From NCBI GenBank assembly GCA_963556495.2, contig OY747721.1, positions 9,148,149-9,212,148 of the forward strand: 64,000 bases of DNA. The letters are read 5' to 3'. Shown here piece by piece: positions 23,677 to 34,833 of this stretch. Under the pieces are notes generated by a model. It did not search any database, had not been told where the DNA came from, and saw only the letters and a list, made by a program, of their open reading frames with translations. The stretch comes from Valencia hispanica (Eukaryota > Chordata > Actinopteri > Cyprinodontiformes > Valenciidae). The position numbers were made by a program, and so were the translations under genes. Each line of letters begins with the position of its first letter. Position 1 is the first letter of the stretch.

Positions 23677-25490
23677 GTAAGAAATATATCATGTTGGAAA
23701 TAGCTCCTTTTTAAGGTGATATCTCCCTGTTTTTTTTTCCTTCTGAAAACACCAAACCCCCTTAAACCTTAGCATACGTATTCTAATGCCTTTATTCCCA
23801 AAAATGCTCAGGCTTTAAATTAACAACTCTTTAGCTTACATAAATGATACAACTTTTTCATTAGATTATTTATCTGAGACAAAAAGTAGTCAGTCATAAA
23901 CATTTTAATTGGCAAAAATGTTTATTATCAGATCTATTTCGATTTGACAAGTTTGGTAATCTTTTTTACTCTTTGTTGGGCCTGTGATGGAATTATGCCA
24001 CAAAATATTTATGAACTTCCCATCTGTTAAAGCTTAAAATATATTTTGTATGCAGTAGTATTCTTCAGCTGGAGTAAAGGATGAGATTTCAGGTAACATA
24101 TATCAGGATAGCATCCTAACTAATGTCTGAAGGGAACAGAAACAATAAGTGGTTCCAGAAGGAATAGAAACATGCCTACTTTTTAATATCTTTATAGTCT
24201 TGCTAAATTATTCTAGGGAGATAAAAAAAAAATTTTAATTCCCTTTTTTTCATTGTATTACTAGTCATTCTGTTCACCAGCTGATTTTCTGAGTATATAA
24301 AAGTAAAGAATCTTGACAAGGTTCTAACTTTTTCTAAAACATTGTGTTCTTAGTATTAAAATGATTCGAATTTTATTTACAGCTAAAATTTATACTGCAA
24401 CTCTTAGAAAACTGTATTCATGCTATTTTTGTACCAGTTATACCACTAAGACCTCTATAGCTTTCACAGCTAATTGATAGTTCGCTGTTTTTTCAATTAT
24501 TTGTTAAAAAAAACGAAGAAAAAAAACACAACCAATGCAGATTTTCTGTCCATGTGGGAGAAGATTTTCCCAAACATGGACACATGCAAATCTTTTCACT
24601 TTGTGTTTCTTGACTTGTTTAACGGAAGCCTTAAAATTAAATGGGACATGACAGACAGGTTGGGACTTGCATTGAAAGGCTTCTAGTTGTACAAAGAAAA
24701 TGGTTGTTTTTGCCATGTAATTTAAGCATTCATCGCTCTATAAATATGACTCCTTAAAAAATACTCAAAATGGGTTGTTTCTTTTCCTGTAGTAAGTATG
24801 GAGGGCAAAGGATAAACTTGGAAGGATTAACAGCTTTATTCATAAACAGACTAAATTTACCACTTTACAGAATGCAAACAAAAAGGGGGCTCTACTTCTA
24901 TCTATCTGCTAAAGGCAACTCAATAGTGTCTTTGCTCATGCTCTCTGAACACTACTGTACATATGATGTTTGTAATAGGGCATAAATATATTTTAATGTC
25001 TTCCTGAGGTTTAAAGGAATATCCCAAAGCGACAAGACTCTGCACATTAGTTTAGGCCCTGGAAAGTAGTCAGGCTATACCAGTTATTTGAGCTGTAGTG
25101 GAAAAAAGTCAACTAGGCTTGTTAAAATGTCTTTAAACAAATAATAATTATCTTGTGGGCATTACGCCCAGGATGGAGTGAAAGTGCTCATGCTGAATGA
25201 TGTAAGGAAGAGAATCTTGTGTAGGCAAAACTTTAGCTTGACCTTGTTAAACAGCAAATGATGCTTATTAATCCGTTGTAAACCATTGCTTCCATTTCCA
25301 GGATGAATAAAATTGGTCAATCTACTTGAATAATAAACATTTTCTTGAACAGAGCAATTTTCAGTAAGTAGGTTGCCAGCTCTGAGGTTGTTGGTTTTTG
25401 TTTTGTTATTGCAAAAGGGATTATGAAAATTGTTACACTCATAGAAGAAGTATTAGAAGAGCAGAGTGCCAAGAAAAATATGCTGCCAGT

Positions 25491-26784
25491 CAGTGTTGTT
25501 TTTGACAACCATCTTAGATTTAGTCTTAGTCTTAGTCTTTTGGACTAAAATGCTTATTAGTTTTGATCAAATTTTAGTCACTTCTAGATGTGATAGTTTT
25601 AGTCCAATTTTAGTCGACGAAAAGTCAAAAAACGTTTTAGTCTAGTTTTAGTCGACAACGTCAAGAAGGTTTTAGTCTAGTTTCAGTCAAAAAAGGGGGA
25701 AAAAGTAGTCTTAACAAATTAATGTAGGTCAATAAGTATTTTGCTGTTGGGCAGTGTCACTCATAAGTTGTGAAAATAGCAGCAGATCTATAGTTCAACA
25801 CATTGTGAGCTTGCAGATCGACTATTTTCACCAATAATTACAATAACGAAGGAATGGTTTTAGACATAAAAGGTTTCCACCCAACTGCAAATACTTTTCT
25901 TATCATATGTTTCTCGGCTGGCCTGGGAGCGCCTTGGGGTTCCTCCCGAGGAGCTGGAACAAGTGGCTGGGGAGAGGGAAGTCTGGGTCTCTTTGCTTAG
26001 GCTGCTCTCCCCGCGACCCGACCCCGGATAAGCGGAAGAAAATGGATGGATGGATGGATGGATTGTGCATTACACAGAGATAAATTGGTAACAGTGGAAT
26101 CAATGTATAACAATAATTCCACCTGTCTAACATAGCAAGTTACGTGCTGACATAACATAAACACACAAAAAGATTACCATAACGTCACCGAATGTAAACA
26201 TGGCTAAACATGCAGCTAAAGTAACACATAAAGAATTGACGTTAGCGTAACAAAAGTTAACTTTAGCCTGAAGTTAGCAGCCCATTTGCGCCAGGAGTAT
26301 GTGGAAAACTTAATATTTTTAAAGCTTACTATGAAATTACTCACGAGCCGATTGTTGAATAACATTGTAACATTATTTGTAGGCTATATGTAACTTACCT
26401 CCGAAAAAACATCCTTGTGGCAAACCTTCAGATGCTGCTTAAGTTTGGTCGAAGTGACAACAATATGACGTGTTGAGCACGTTGTGTGCTACACGCCAGG
26501 TGGTGGGCGTAACCAAACAAGGATAGAATGCAGCGGCAGATACTTTTTAGGTTTTAATTGGCATGCACAATAAGCAGAAATGTCATGCATTTTAAACGTC
26601 TGACAGACCACCCACTAACATTTTCGTCCACTCTCGTCTCGTCAACAAAAACTCACACAAGTCTCGTCATGTTTTAGTCATCAAAGAGCCATGTTTATCT
26701 CGTCACTGTCTCGTTATCGTCATGAAGAAAAGTGGCGTCAACGAAATGATTTCGTCATCGTTATCGTTGACGAAAACAACACTG
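25491..26784. mobile_element. Non-autonomous hAT element with 8-bp target duplication
   Basis: CTGCCAGT is present exactly at 25483-25490 and at 26785-26792, the 8-bp duplication expected of hAT transposition. The ends are inverted: CAGTGTTGTTTTTGACAA at the left and TTGACGAAAACAACACTG at the right. Subterminal regions hold many short repeats: TTTAGTC at the left (about 25517-25690) and CGTC/TCGTCA motifs at the right (about 26620-26775). No transposase is encoded. A Rex3 fragment is nested at 25906-26062. Confidence 0.93.
25906..26062 (+). mobile_element. Rex3 3' end, nested in the hAT element
   Basis: About 157 bases of Rex3 (TATGTTTCTCGGCTGGCC to GGATAAGCGGAAGAAAATGG plus GATG repeats), in the + sense. 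It matches the 3' end of the other two Rex3 copies. It is strongly 5'-truncated, and I found no clear target duplication. It is younger than the hAT it interrupts. Confidence 0.92.
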
Positions 26785-26949
26785 CTGCCAGTTGACAGCA
26801 TGACATAAAACGTGATTCAGACATTAAAATATAGATTTTTTTACATTAGTAGAGACATCATCAAAGTAATTGTGAAAACTGAAGCTTTTGTTGTTTACAT
26901 TACAGAGAATATAAAATTGTATATTATTGTTACCATGTCCCTCAGTTTT

Positions 26950-28692
26950 TGGTTTTCATTGGATTAAAAATATTACAAATTCAGAGGAGAAAAATTACGG
27001 TTGTCTGCTCAGGATATCATATTTCTTTTTACTTGTGGGTCAAACTTCCTAGTTTTTAGAAATTGCAATTCAATTTCAATGGGCTAAACCCAGGCCTGAT
27101 CACTGCCAGACCTCTACAATTGTTCAGAACCTGTCTGAAATACTGTAAAATATTCAAAGATGCAACGAATAATGACCACATTTAAAGTAATTCAAGAAAA
27201 CAAAAACAGAACTATTTGCGTTTATCATTCTGGAAAAGATTACAAAGCCATCCCTGAGGTTTTGGGCTCCACTAAACAGTAGTGACAGCCCTTATTCACA
27301 AATGGAGAAAACACAGAACAGTGGTGAACTAGGGATGTCCTGATCACATTTTTTGGCCCCCCGAGTCAAGTCAGAGTAATTTAATTTCAAATATCTGCCA
27401 ATACCGAGTCCCGATCCGATCCTTCTGCAATCCATTAAAATAATAAAAAAGGACAACACATCCAAGTTGTCCTTTTAAGTTTTTTTTAAATTATGTATAT
27501 GATGCTCTACCGTGTGAGATTTGCTAAAGTGTTGCACATGCAAGGTCACACATTGTAAGTAAAACTTGAGTTGATCCATTGCGCAGTAAAGCTTAGCAGT
27601 GAGATCGGACAAACAGACAAACTCCATACGTCCGTGTGGTAACCTCAAAAGTATACACCTTTGATACAAGAACTATCAGGGAGTCACGTAGCTGTGTCTG
27701 TAAAGTAGTGTTGAGAACGTATCTCATACCGTAGCTTCAGGTGCTCCGGGAGACTGCAAAATCCGACGTTTGCAACCACAAACAGTGGCTCGTCATCCAG
27801 TATGATCAGTCCAGCTGTCTTGTTTATGATTTTTTTGACCTTTTCGCTGTCCTTAGGCAATGTCTCTTTGTTTTTTTTAACACATCTTTTGGTGTCGGCT
27901 GGCTCAGTGTTTTTGTTAGGTTGCCATATCAGATTCTCAGTCTTGAATGCAGCTCAGTCTTTTCGACCAAGTCAAATGCCCAATTTGCACACATTACACG
28001 TGGCTGCTGCACTGCCTTCGCTGTTGAGGCGACACGTTTGCCATGCATTAGCCTACTAGCTAGCAGCTCACTATTGTGTTTTTTCAATTCCCCACCTGCC
28101 ATAAATTGTGTGATGTTATGGTGTTGTTGTCGTCCATGCAACTGGAACTGTGGAACTTGTTAAAATTAAAACTAAGCCATTGTCAATCTGTTTGACAATC
28201 TCTGTCTGAGGATGAATTTAAAACGTCATGCTTGTTGTTTTATGAGGTTATATCCTATCATTTCCACCTGATTCCAATCATTTAAAAATCATGTTATCGG
28301 GCCTGATTTCAGATCACATGTTCGGATCGGGACATCCTTACGGTGAACCTTCTCAGAAGTGTCAGATCTACCAAAGTTACTCTAAAAGTACATTAATGGT
28401 TCATCTAGGAGGTCATAAAAAGAACCAAAACAAACATATAGAGCATTACAAGCCTCTCTTGCCTCAACTAACATCATAATGACAGCCAAACATGGAAGAC
28501 TTCCTATGATGGCCTGAAGCTACTCTTTTGCTTAATGCATTAAATCATCAAATGAATACTATATTTAGTTCTTTTTTTTTTTGGTTGTCCCTGTTGATAT
28601 TAAAATGTTTCAGGATCTGAAACATGAAAGTTTGACGAAGAATCTGAAAAAGGGGGATAGCTGTAAGTGAACAAATACTTTTTCACAGCACT
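26950..28692 (+). pseudogene. Tc1-like element interrupted by a hAT
   Basis: The left part has the leader CCCAGGCCTGATCACTGCCAG (about 27090). It then has transposase DNA-binding-domain sequence with the pattern CTGGAAAAGATTACAAAGCC and ACAAATGGAGAAAACACAG (about 27230-27317). The reading resumes after the hAT at 28341 (GAACCTTCTCAGAAGTG, GAGGTCATAAAAAG). The end at about 28660-28692 reads CAAATACTTTTTCACAGCAC, typical of these elements. Removing the hAT and one duplication restores a continuous alignment. The catalytic domain is missing; the left edge is approximate. Confidence 0.7.
27330..28340. mobile_element. Non-autonomous hAT inserted into a Tc1-like gene
   Basis: The ends are inverted repeats: TAGGGATGTCCTGATCACA at the left and, as reverse complement of the right, TAAGGATGTCCCGATCCGA. 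The flanks TGGTGAAC (27322-27329) and CGGTGAAC (28341-28348) form an 8-bp duplication with one mismatch. The interior has no transposase; open frames at 27741-28163 show no hAT motif. Confidence 0.88.
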
Positions 28693-28769
28693 AGATAACC
28701 GGTACAACTAAAGTCAAATACAAACTGAAACCTTTCAGGTAAAAAATAAAAGAGAAAACTAAATGTGGA

Positions 28770-29080
28770 CTTATTATTGTTGCACACCCTTAAATTAATA
28801 CTTTGTTGAAGCAGTTTTTGATCTTTTTTTACAGGACTCAGTCTTTCAGGTGGTTTGAAGGCTCCTCTGTCTTTAGCTTTCTAGCAGAAATCTCAAGGTT
28901 CTGTGCCAATGTTTACTGATGTTTGGAACAGTTCATAATTACCTCCACCTTGACTAAACGTCCAGTCCCAGTTCAGGAAAAGCAGTGCCACCACCATCAT
29001 TCATTGTATGTTTTTTATGCTTTAAGAAAATTTCAGCTGTGTTTTTGTAAAACTTAGCTGGGCTTGGGAGTTTTTTTGTT
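28770..29080 (-). pseudogene. Tc1-like relic, antisense
   Basis: The plus strand shows CAGTGCCACCACCATCATTC and TTTAGCTTTCTAGCAGAAATC, like the complement of the central transposase region of fish Tc1 elements. No frame remains and boundaries are uncertain. Confidence 0.4.
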
Positions 29081-29138
29081 GTTTTGTTGTTGTTTTTTAA
29101 GAAAGAACTTTGGACTTTCCACCTTAACCTATAGCCCA

Positions 29139-29240
29139 GACATTCCCAGAATACAGGAGATTATTGTCAGACGCACCAAGGAGCATTACCACAGGTCCTT
29201 CATCCCCACTGCTGTCAGATTGTTTAACTCTGCTCTATAA
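29139..29240 (+). pseudogene. LINE ORF2 C-terminal relic (CR1/Rex1-like)
   Basis: A frame of 33 codons and stop ends in RTKEHYHRSFIPTAVRLFNS then AL, a pattern of conserved C-terminal residues found in CR1-like LINEs of fish. Upstream the homology is lost, so this is a very short 5'-truncated or decayed copy. Confidence 0.55.
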
Positions 29241-30325
29241 CATCCTCACATATATCTGCAAAAACCCAGCCAGTACCAGTGGCCAATAATCTCATTCAAA
29301 CTTGCAGTTATTGGCACCTTAACATTTTGCACTGCTAATTTTTGATATTTTATATTTAATATTACCATTTTATTCCAATTGAAGTTACTTATTTTCATTG
29401 TACATATGGATGCCTTTGTTTTTACTTTTATTAGTTTTTATTAGTTTACTTTTTCAGCTTTCGACCAGTGTGTGTCACACAAATTTATGACTACTTAACT
29501 TTACCTTGTTTTGCATTTTTGCTTCAGTTGTAATTGCTTTAGCAAATTGAAAACACTGTAACTATCTTCATCAACATCAAATTAGGCTCTGAGAAAATAA
29601 TTTCTATTTAAACATAAGAGATAACACTGCAAGTTTGAAAGACCTTCTTATATCACAGAGTACCCAGAGTACTCATCTTAATAAATATTTCCGTTTTGAC
29701 TGACTTTGTTGAAATGCTTCAAACAAAGATGCCAATGCAGACAGAATGTTTTATCATCTCCTGTTTTCCTGGTGTGTTGATATTAGCCTTTTTAGACTAA
29801 CTTTAATCAACGTAGGAGATATAAGTCACATCAGGGGATCAGAAAATTCATAAAAAGACAGTATTTTCAGCCTTATCTGAAAGCTAGTAATGAGGTCAAA
29901 TATTCTGAGTTTGGGTAGACCAAGGAAAAAGTTTAGTCTTAATGAGGCTAACAGCTCCAAAGTACAAAAGTAAGTTTTATCTTTAATTTGTTCAGTTCAG
30001 AGTTCTCTCTTTGTGTTAGTTTTACAAAGAAAAAGCCAAGCCAATTAATTTACACACTCTGTCTAACCACTAGCCATCTATAGGAAAGTGCAAATTCTTT
30101 GCTTATAAAATGACAAGTTATTACACTAGCAATTACTTAATTTTTTATGTTATAATTTGATATAACTAGCTCCTTATTGGCTCCTTATAAATGAAGGGAC
30201 ATTCCAGGTCAATTTATTCTTACCACGATGATGTTAAAATTGGGCCATAATGATGGATTGCACAGCTGCATTTCTGTTTTCTGGTTACAACAAAACAGAA
30301 CAGTTACTTTCTGCCCTCTCTGTAG

Positions 30326-30532
30326 GCAGAGCAGGACAACGGTCACCCCCTACCAGCATTCGCCAACCTTCAAATTGAAGTTCTGGATGAAAACAACCAA
30401 GCACCTTACTTCTTGGAGTCTGGTTATCATGGATACATCAGTGAGGCATCACCAGTTGGGAGCACTGTCACTACAAGCATCACTTTATCATCACCCCTCA
30501 CTATAATAGCTTTGGATAATGACGTAGAGGAG
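30326..30532 (+). CDS. pcdh15: pcdh15 exon: end of EC3, EC3-EC4 linker, start of EC4
   Basis: 69 codons, phase 0 at both ends, between CCCTCTCTGTAG and GTAAGC. The peptide [20 protein letters not shown] is followed by DENNQAPYF, then the EC4 N-terminal strand ([13 protein letters not shown]) and [12 protein letters not shown]. The linker motif is DENNQ rather than the canonical DxNDN. Mammalian protocadherin-15 has the same motif, and its EC3-EC4 linker is reported as only partly calcium-loaded and flexible. This exon has no in-frame ATG near its start and would be missed by start-based gene finding. Confidence 0.96.
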
Positions 30533-30632
30533 GTAAGCACATGCAGAACCAGCACGGTTACATTTTTCTTCATTTTTGCATACCTTTAGCACCTATAGTT
30601 TTATAAAAAATTATTTATGTATAGTCTTGCAA

Positions 30633-31010
30633 CAGTATTTACACCGATTGATCTCACATTTTGCTGTAGCACTACACATCAATGTATCATTTTGAAATTT
30701 AAAATGATACCTCATTGCATTCAAAGTACAGCTGTTTTTACACCAAGATTAAAGTATGCACAGAGGATTTTTATCTATTAATAAGTGACTTCTGAATGCA
30801 ATTGCTTGTCATGCATTTTCTTTAGAGGGGTTGATAAATGAGGGATAATGGATGCTACACTTTTCAGGTTTTTACTTGTAAAAAAAAAAAGACCAAAAAA
30901 CTGTAAATTTTCATTTAACTTTGCAATATATTCTGGGTTTTGCTTAAAATCCCAACAGAATAAATTGAAGATTGTGTTTTTTGTGATCAAATGTATAAAA
31001 AAAAATATTT
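30633..31010. repeat. Tc1-type non-autonomous relic
   Basis: It begins TTGCAACAGTATTTACACCG and TTTTGCTGTAGCACTACACATC, and contains GCTACACTTTTCAGGTTTTTAC and AAATCCCAACAGAATAAATTG. These are diverged versions of the outer parts of fish Tc1-like elements in both senses. There is no coding capacity. Confidence 0.45.
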
Positions 31011-31395
31011 ACTGTTTTTAATGTGTACTTGGTTGTATAGTATATTTTCTTCTTAAGAGTTACTCATACATTTCATTCTTTATGCTTTTGTTGTAGCTGA
31101 GACCCAATCAGATGCCTGTAGGTAACATTTGAGTTGTGTGTTGACTTTACTTTTAACTGATTTCTCTGAATTTTTAACTAGCAACATTACCAAGCACTCT
31201 GGCACCAACACCAAGCGGTTACTTAAAATGTTAAAATTTGTTAAACTGTCTAGCTGCTATAAGACAAGACAATTTCAGGCATGAAATAAAGCTGTCCCAT
31301 CACAGTAGGTTTCAAACTAATCATGCATCAATTTGTACCTACCAGATGGAGAGTTTTCAAAACTGCTGATGGGACTTAAGTAATTAATATGTATC

Positions 31396-31460
31396 AGCCA
31401 GGGGTGGGCTGGTGTTGAAATTCAGCCCGGGAGTTTGGTTTGGGGAGGCCTTTTATCTAA
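31396..31460. repeat. Possible single end of a DNA transposon
   Basis: CAGGGGTGGGCTGGTGTTGAAATTCAGCCCGGGA looks like a terminal sequence found on a fish DNA element (hAT-like CAGGGGTG start). The partner end is not found downstream, so the element is truncated or the call is wrong. Confidence 0.35.
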
Positions 31461-31609
31461 TTGCTCAAATTATGCAAGTGGAACTATAATTTTAACAAAA
31501 ATATTATTATTAGTAGTATAACAACATAATAATCCTGTTATACTACCAAAAATATTAATGACATGTTTTAGATAATACTAGGCTAATATATATCTTATGT
31601 CATCACGAC

Positions 31610-32348
31610 CAGAGGTTGGTATCTAGCTACATTTACTCAGTAACGCTTACTTGATTAGTTAAAAAAAGTAACTTTTAGTAATGGTTTTACTGCATCACAC
31701 TTTTTACTTTTATGAAGTATCGCTACTCTTTTTTGAGTAAATCTTCTGGATACTCTACCTGCTGTGAGTAATTTCACTGAATCAAAACAAGCATGAAGTA
31801 TATGTTAACATAAAATGCACCAGACAAGGACACAAACCTACAGTTTTTGTTGAAGTGAGACCACTTGTTAGTACACAAGCTTTGTTGTTCTGATGTTATT
31901 TTGCCAATTGGAGATCAAATTAATAAACTGTAAACACTTTACATTTTACTGGACACATTTTACCCTGTTCTAACACAGATACATTACCTGTTGTAAGTAT
32001 TAGTTTCATAAATTTTATGTTGAAAAGATTTATTTAAAAAAAGTGTTTCTTCTGCTTTAAATTTATTTTGTAATTATATTTATGTGTTTTAATTATTTCA
32101 CTGTACTCTTTAAAATACCAGATAACTTTATATTTTAGTCTGTCTGATGACATCATTTTTAAATGATCAGTGCCAACAGAACTGATCTGACATTCTGATC
32201 AGTTACTACTAGAGTAGCCTTTTACAGTACGTATTTTTACTCTTGAGTAATTTCTTGGACGGTTACTTCATACTTTTACTTGAGTAAAATATGTTGAAGT
32301 AGTGCTACTCTTACTTGAATACAGTTTTGGTTACTCTACCTACCTCTG
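31610..32348. mobile_element. Non-autonomous hAT-like element
   Basis: The ends are CAGAGGTTGGTA at the left and TACCTACCTCTG at the right, inverted with one mismatch. The flanks ATCACGAC (31602-31609) and GTAACGAC (32349-32356) agree in 6 of 8 positions, consistent with an old 8-bp duplication. Subterminal motifs such as TTTACTC/GAGTAA recur at both ends. About 739 bases, with no transposase. Confidence 0.8.
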
Positions 32349-32849
32349 GTAACGACATAAAAACTTGCTGGAATATTTCCAAACTTTTTTGAATATAGCA
32401 CAGCCAGAGAGAGAGACTTTTCTTCAGCTGATTTAGTGATTAAAGAATGGAGTAAATATCTTAACCGAGGGATTGTGGACCATATTTTGTTTTTGTACAG
32501 CAATCTCTGGATAAAATAAATGGCAGCAGTGAGTAGCAACATTCCAAGGAAATTAAATGGAAATAATTCATTGTAATGTTGTATTCAGCAGGTTAGATAA
32601 AGTTCAGCTAAACATTAACCACTTTCAAAAAATTCTTGCCTTGCATGTAAGTCTTTTCACCCACATGCAGAATCAAAGGGTGAGTCCAAATAGTAATGAA
32701 AGGCTTTTCTATAACATAAGTTTAACATAAAATGTGATGTAAATATGCGGCAAATGTATAATGGACAATTTAGCTGAAAAACAAATACTTAAGAAGTAAA
32801 CCAAATAATGTAAAAAGTGCAAAAAATCATATTGCATACCTGTGCATAT

Positions 32850-33260
32850 GTTTAAAGTGGGACTTTTCCACCCTTTTCAAGTAACCCCATGGATTTTCCA
32901 TCAAAGTTTGTTTTTGACTATGCCTAGGCCATTTCATACTTTTCATCTAAAGGTTTTGGATAAAAACTGACTTATATTTGGAGCTGTTCATTTTATCCAC
33001 CTTGATAAAAACCATGGTTCTGTCTGAAGAAAAGCAATCCCAGAGCATAATGCTGCAACCATAATGTTTTACTGTGGATATGGTGTTTTCTTTTCTTGTT
33101 TGTTTTTGGTAAGGTTCAGAGTTGTTATGCAAAAATATCCTCTATGGAATGTTGCCCAAAATTTCATGTTAAGCTTCTTCACACCACAACACATTTTTTT
33201 GGGACATTTTTATCCAGATCTGGATATTTTCTTTGGTAAAAAAAGGCTTCTTTCTGTCTC
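32850..33260 (-). pseudogene. Tc1-like transposase relic, antisense
   Basis: The minus strand at 33132-32947 encodes TISTVKHYGCSIMLWDCFSS, the Tc1 TVKHGGGSIMLWGCFSS catalytic-domain segment with point changes. It is followed by KMNSSKYKSVFIQNL, the usual next helix. The frame is only about 61 codons, so the rest has decayed. Confidence 0.8.
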
Positions 33261-33464
33261 TCATCCTTCTCCTGACTGAAATCCTTTGTGACCCATTCTA
33301 TAAACTATGACTTCAGCTAAAAGATGCAAATGTAGAATAGTGAGAAAAATCCAAGTAGGGGAAAGAAACTTTTGACATGTTCATCAGATTCAGTGCAAGC
33401 AAAGTTTATGTATATGGGTGTGCATGCTGATGCAACTAGGTTCCCCCACCCATCCAACTGCCCA

Positions 33465-33512
33465 CACACACACACGCACGCGCACGCACGCGCACGCACG
33501 CGCCCGCACGAA
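33465..33512. repeat. CA/CG alternating simple repeat
   Basis: An alternating purine-pyrimidine run (CACACACACACGCACGCGCA and similar) of about 48 bases. The type is prone to Z-DNA. It lies 0.9 kb upstream of a GT run. Confidence 0.9.
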
Positions 33513-34376
33513 TATTTTAGAATGACTCATCATGTTCTCTGCTTTTACGGCACAAAAACATTATAATGGCTGTCTGTACATAATGAGACCCAGTGAAGGC
33601 ATTTAATCAGGGTTAACAGGTCAAATGAGGATAGGTTAAGCCATTTCTTCATGTCATAGAACAATCAAGGAAATCTATAATTTTCTGCAGTTGAGGTTGA
33701 TTCTAGAGTCCAAATTTGTATTTTACAATTGTTGTTTAAAGTACAGCTTTGGCTATTAGCTTTATTTATGGCTCAAAACTAAATTACTCCTTTAGGTAAT
33801 AGTATATAATAACATAAGCATATATAATAACATGTTGACAGCATTTCCACACACCACTGACATATTTAAGTGCTCACCTCTTTCCTGCTTTTCTCTCCAC
33901 TGAATCTAATCTTTGTGCTTTGCTTGCAGTGTTTGAAGTGCCCTATCTAAAGTGCCTGTGAATCTGACAGTAAAACAGTTTGGCTCTTTAAATTACCTCC
34001 CAGTGATAATTACGATTTTACAGTGCTGCAATATTGTTATCGCCGACGCATCCCCAACAGCTGAGTTTGTTTAAGATGTAGCGAAGACATTTAGACAAAA
34101 ACAAGCTTTGGTTCATTGCTATCTAAAGGTCTCTCCCTGCAGGGAGTGGTGTTTAGGGAGAATAATGTGTTTGGGTGGGATTTTTTGTTTCAAGCAATTG
34201 ATTTTAAAAAAATTTGATTTTGATATGCCTAACCCTGGTCTTTCCCTCAGCAATGCGCACAAACAATGATGATTAGTCCTAATAGCTTTTATTCAGTCTA
34301 TCACTTTTATGTATGGTTGTGCATGCTAATGTACAGTCCTGTGTGATTGTTACTGTTTATATGTGTGTATGCGTGG

Positions 34377-34395
34377 GTGTGTGTGTGTGTGTGTG

Positions 34396-34434
<39 letters not shown>
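34377..34434. repeat. GT microsatellite
   Basis: About 29 GT units with one GC interruption. The length suggests a polymorphic marker. Confidence 0.95.
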
Positions 34435-34435
<1 letters not shown>

Positions 34436-34833
34436 CATGCTTATTTATGGCTCAATATCCACAACAGCAACATCGACAAGATTATCAGGCCCCCTACCCT
34501 GCTGAGCCAGCCTTATCTGGAATGAGAAGAGCTCTCTCTCTTTCTTGTTTTTGCCCTCTCTCTCACTCTTACACAGAAACATACACACATATATATATAT
34601 AAACACACACTGAAGAGATGACTGTTTGGGAAAAGCCAGAGCAGACCCTAGATGAGAATTGCCTCTCCATCACTGAGTCTGACATGTATTTGCAGACATA
34701 GACATTTACAATTAGTTGTAAGGAAAGTTTTAATGTCTGGAAAAAAAAATTGGGTCAGAATTTTCAGTCAAAATCAAAGCCTTTTTTGTTTTACACTTTA
34801 CACTATAATGAAAACTGGCCAGCTTTAAAACGC

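Larger units (their letters stand above)
23677..30325 (+). other. pcdh15: pcdh15 intron, 6.6 kb
   Basis: The donor is GTAAGA and the acceptor CTGCCCTCTCTGTAG. Two bounded hAT elements, a Rex3 fragment, Tc1-like relics and a LINE C-terminal relic are listed separately. In 23677-25482, 26793-26949 and 29241-30325 I see no gene or recognisable repeat. Confidence 0.85.

Noticed and set aside
27741..28163. 140-codon open frame inside the hAT at 27.3-28.3 kb
   Set aside because: No hAT transposase motif, and opposite-strand frames are just as long. Chance opening in a non-autonomous element.
30228..30506. 92-codon open frame overlapping the exon at 30326
   Set aside because: It is in a different frame from the pcdh15 reading, which matches the family over 69 codons.
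34313..34525. CV-repeat open frame over the GT microsatellite
   Set aside because: Pure translation of a dinucleotide repeat.
34750..34833. Extra 28 codons at the start of L2 ORF1
   Set aside because: They begin with TTG and lie mostly before the possible target duplication, so they are likely host DNA. The ATG at 34834 is the better start.
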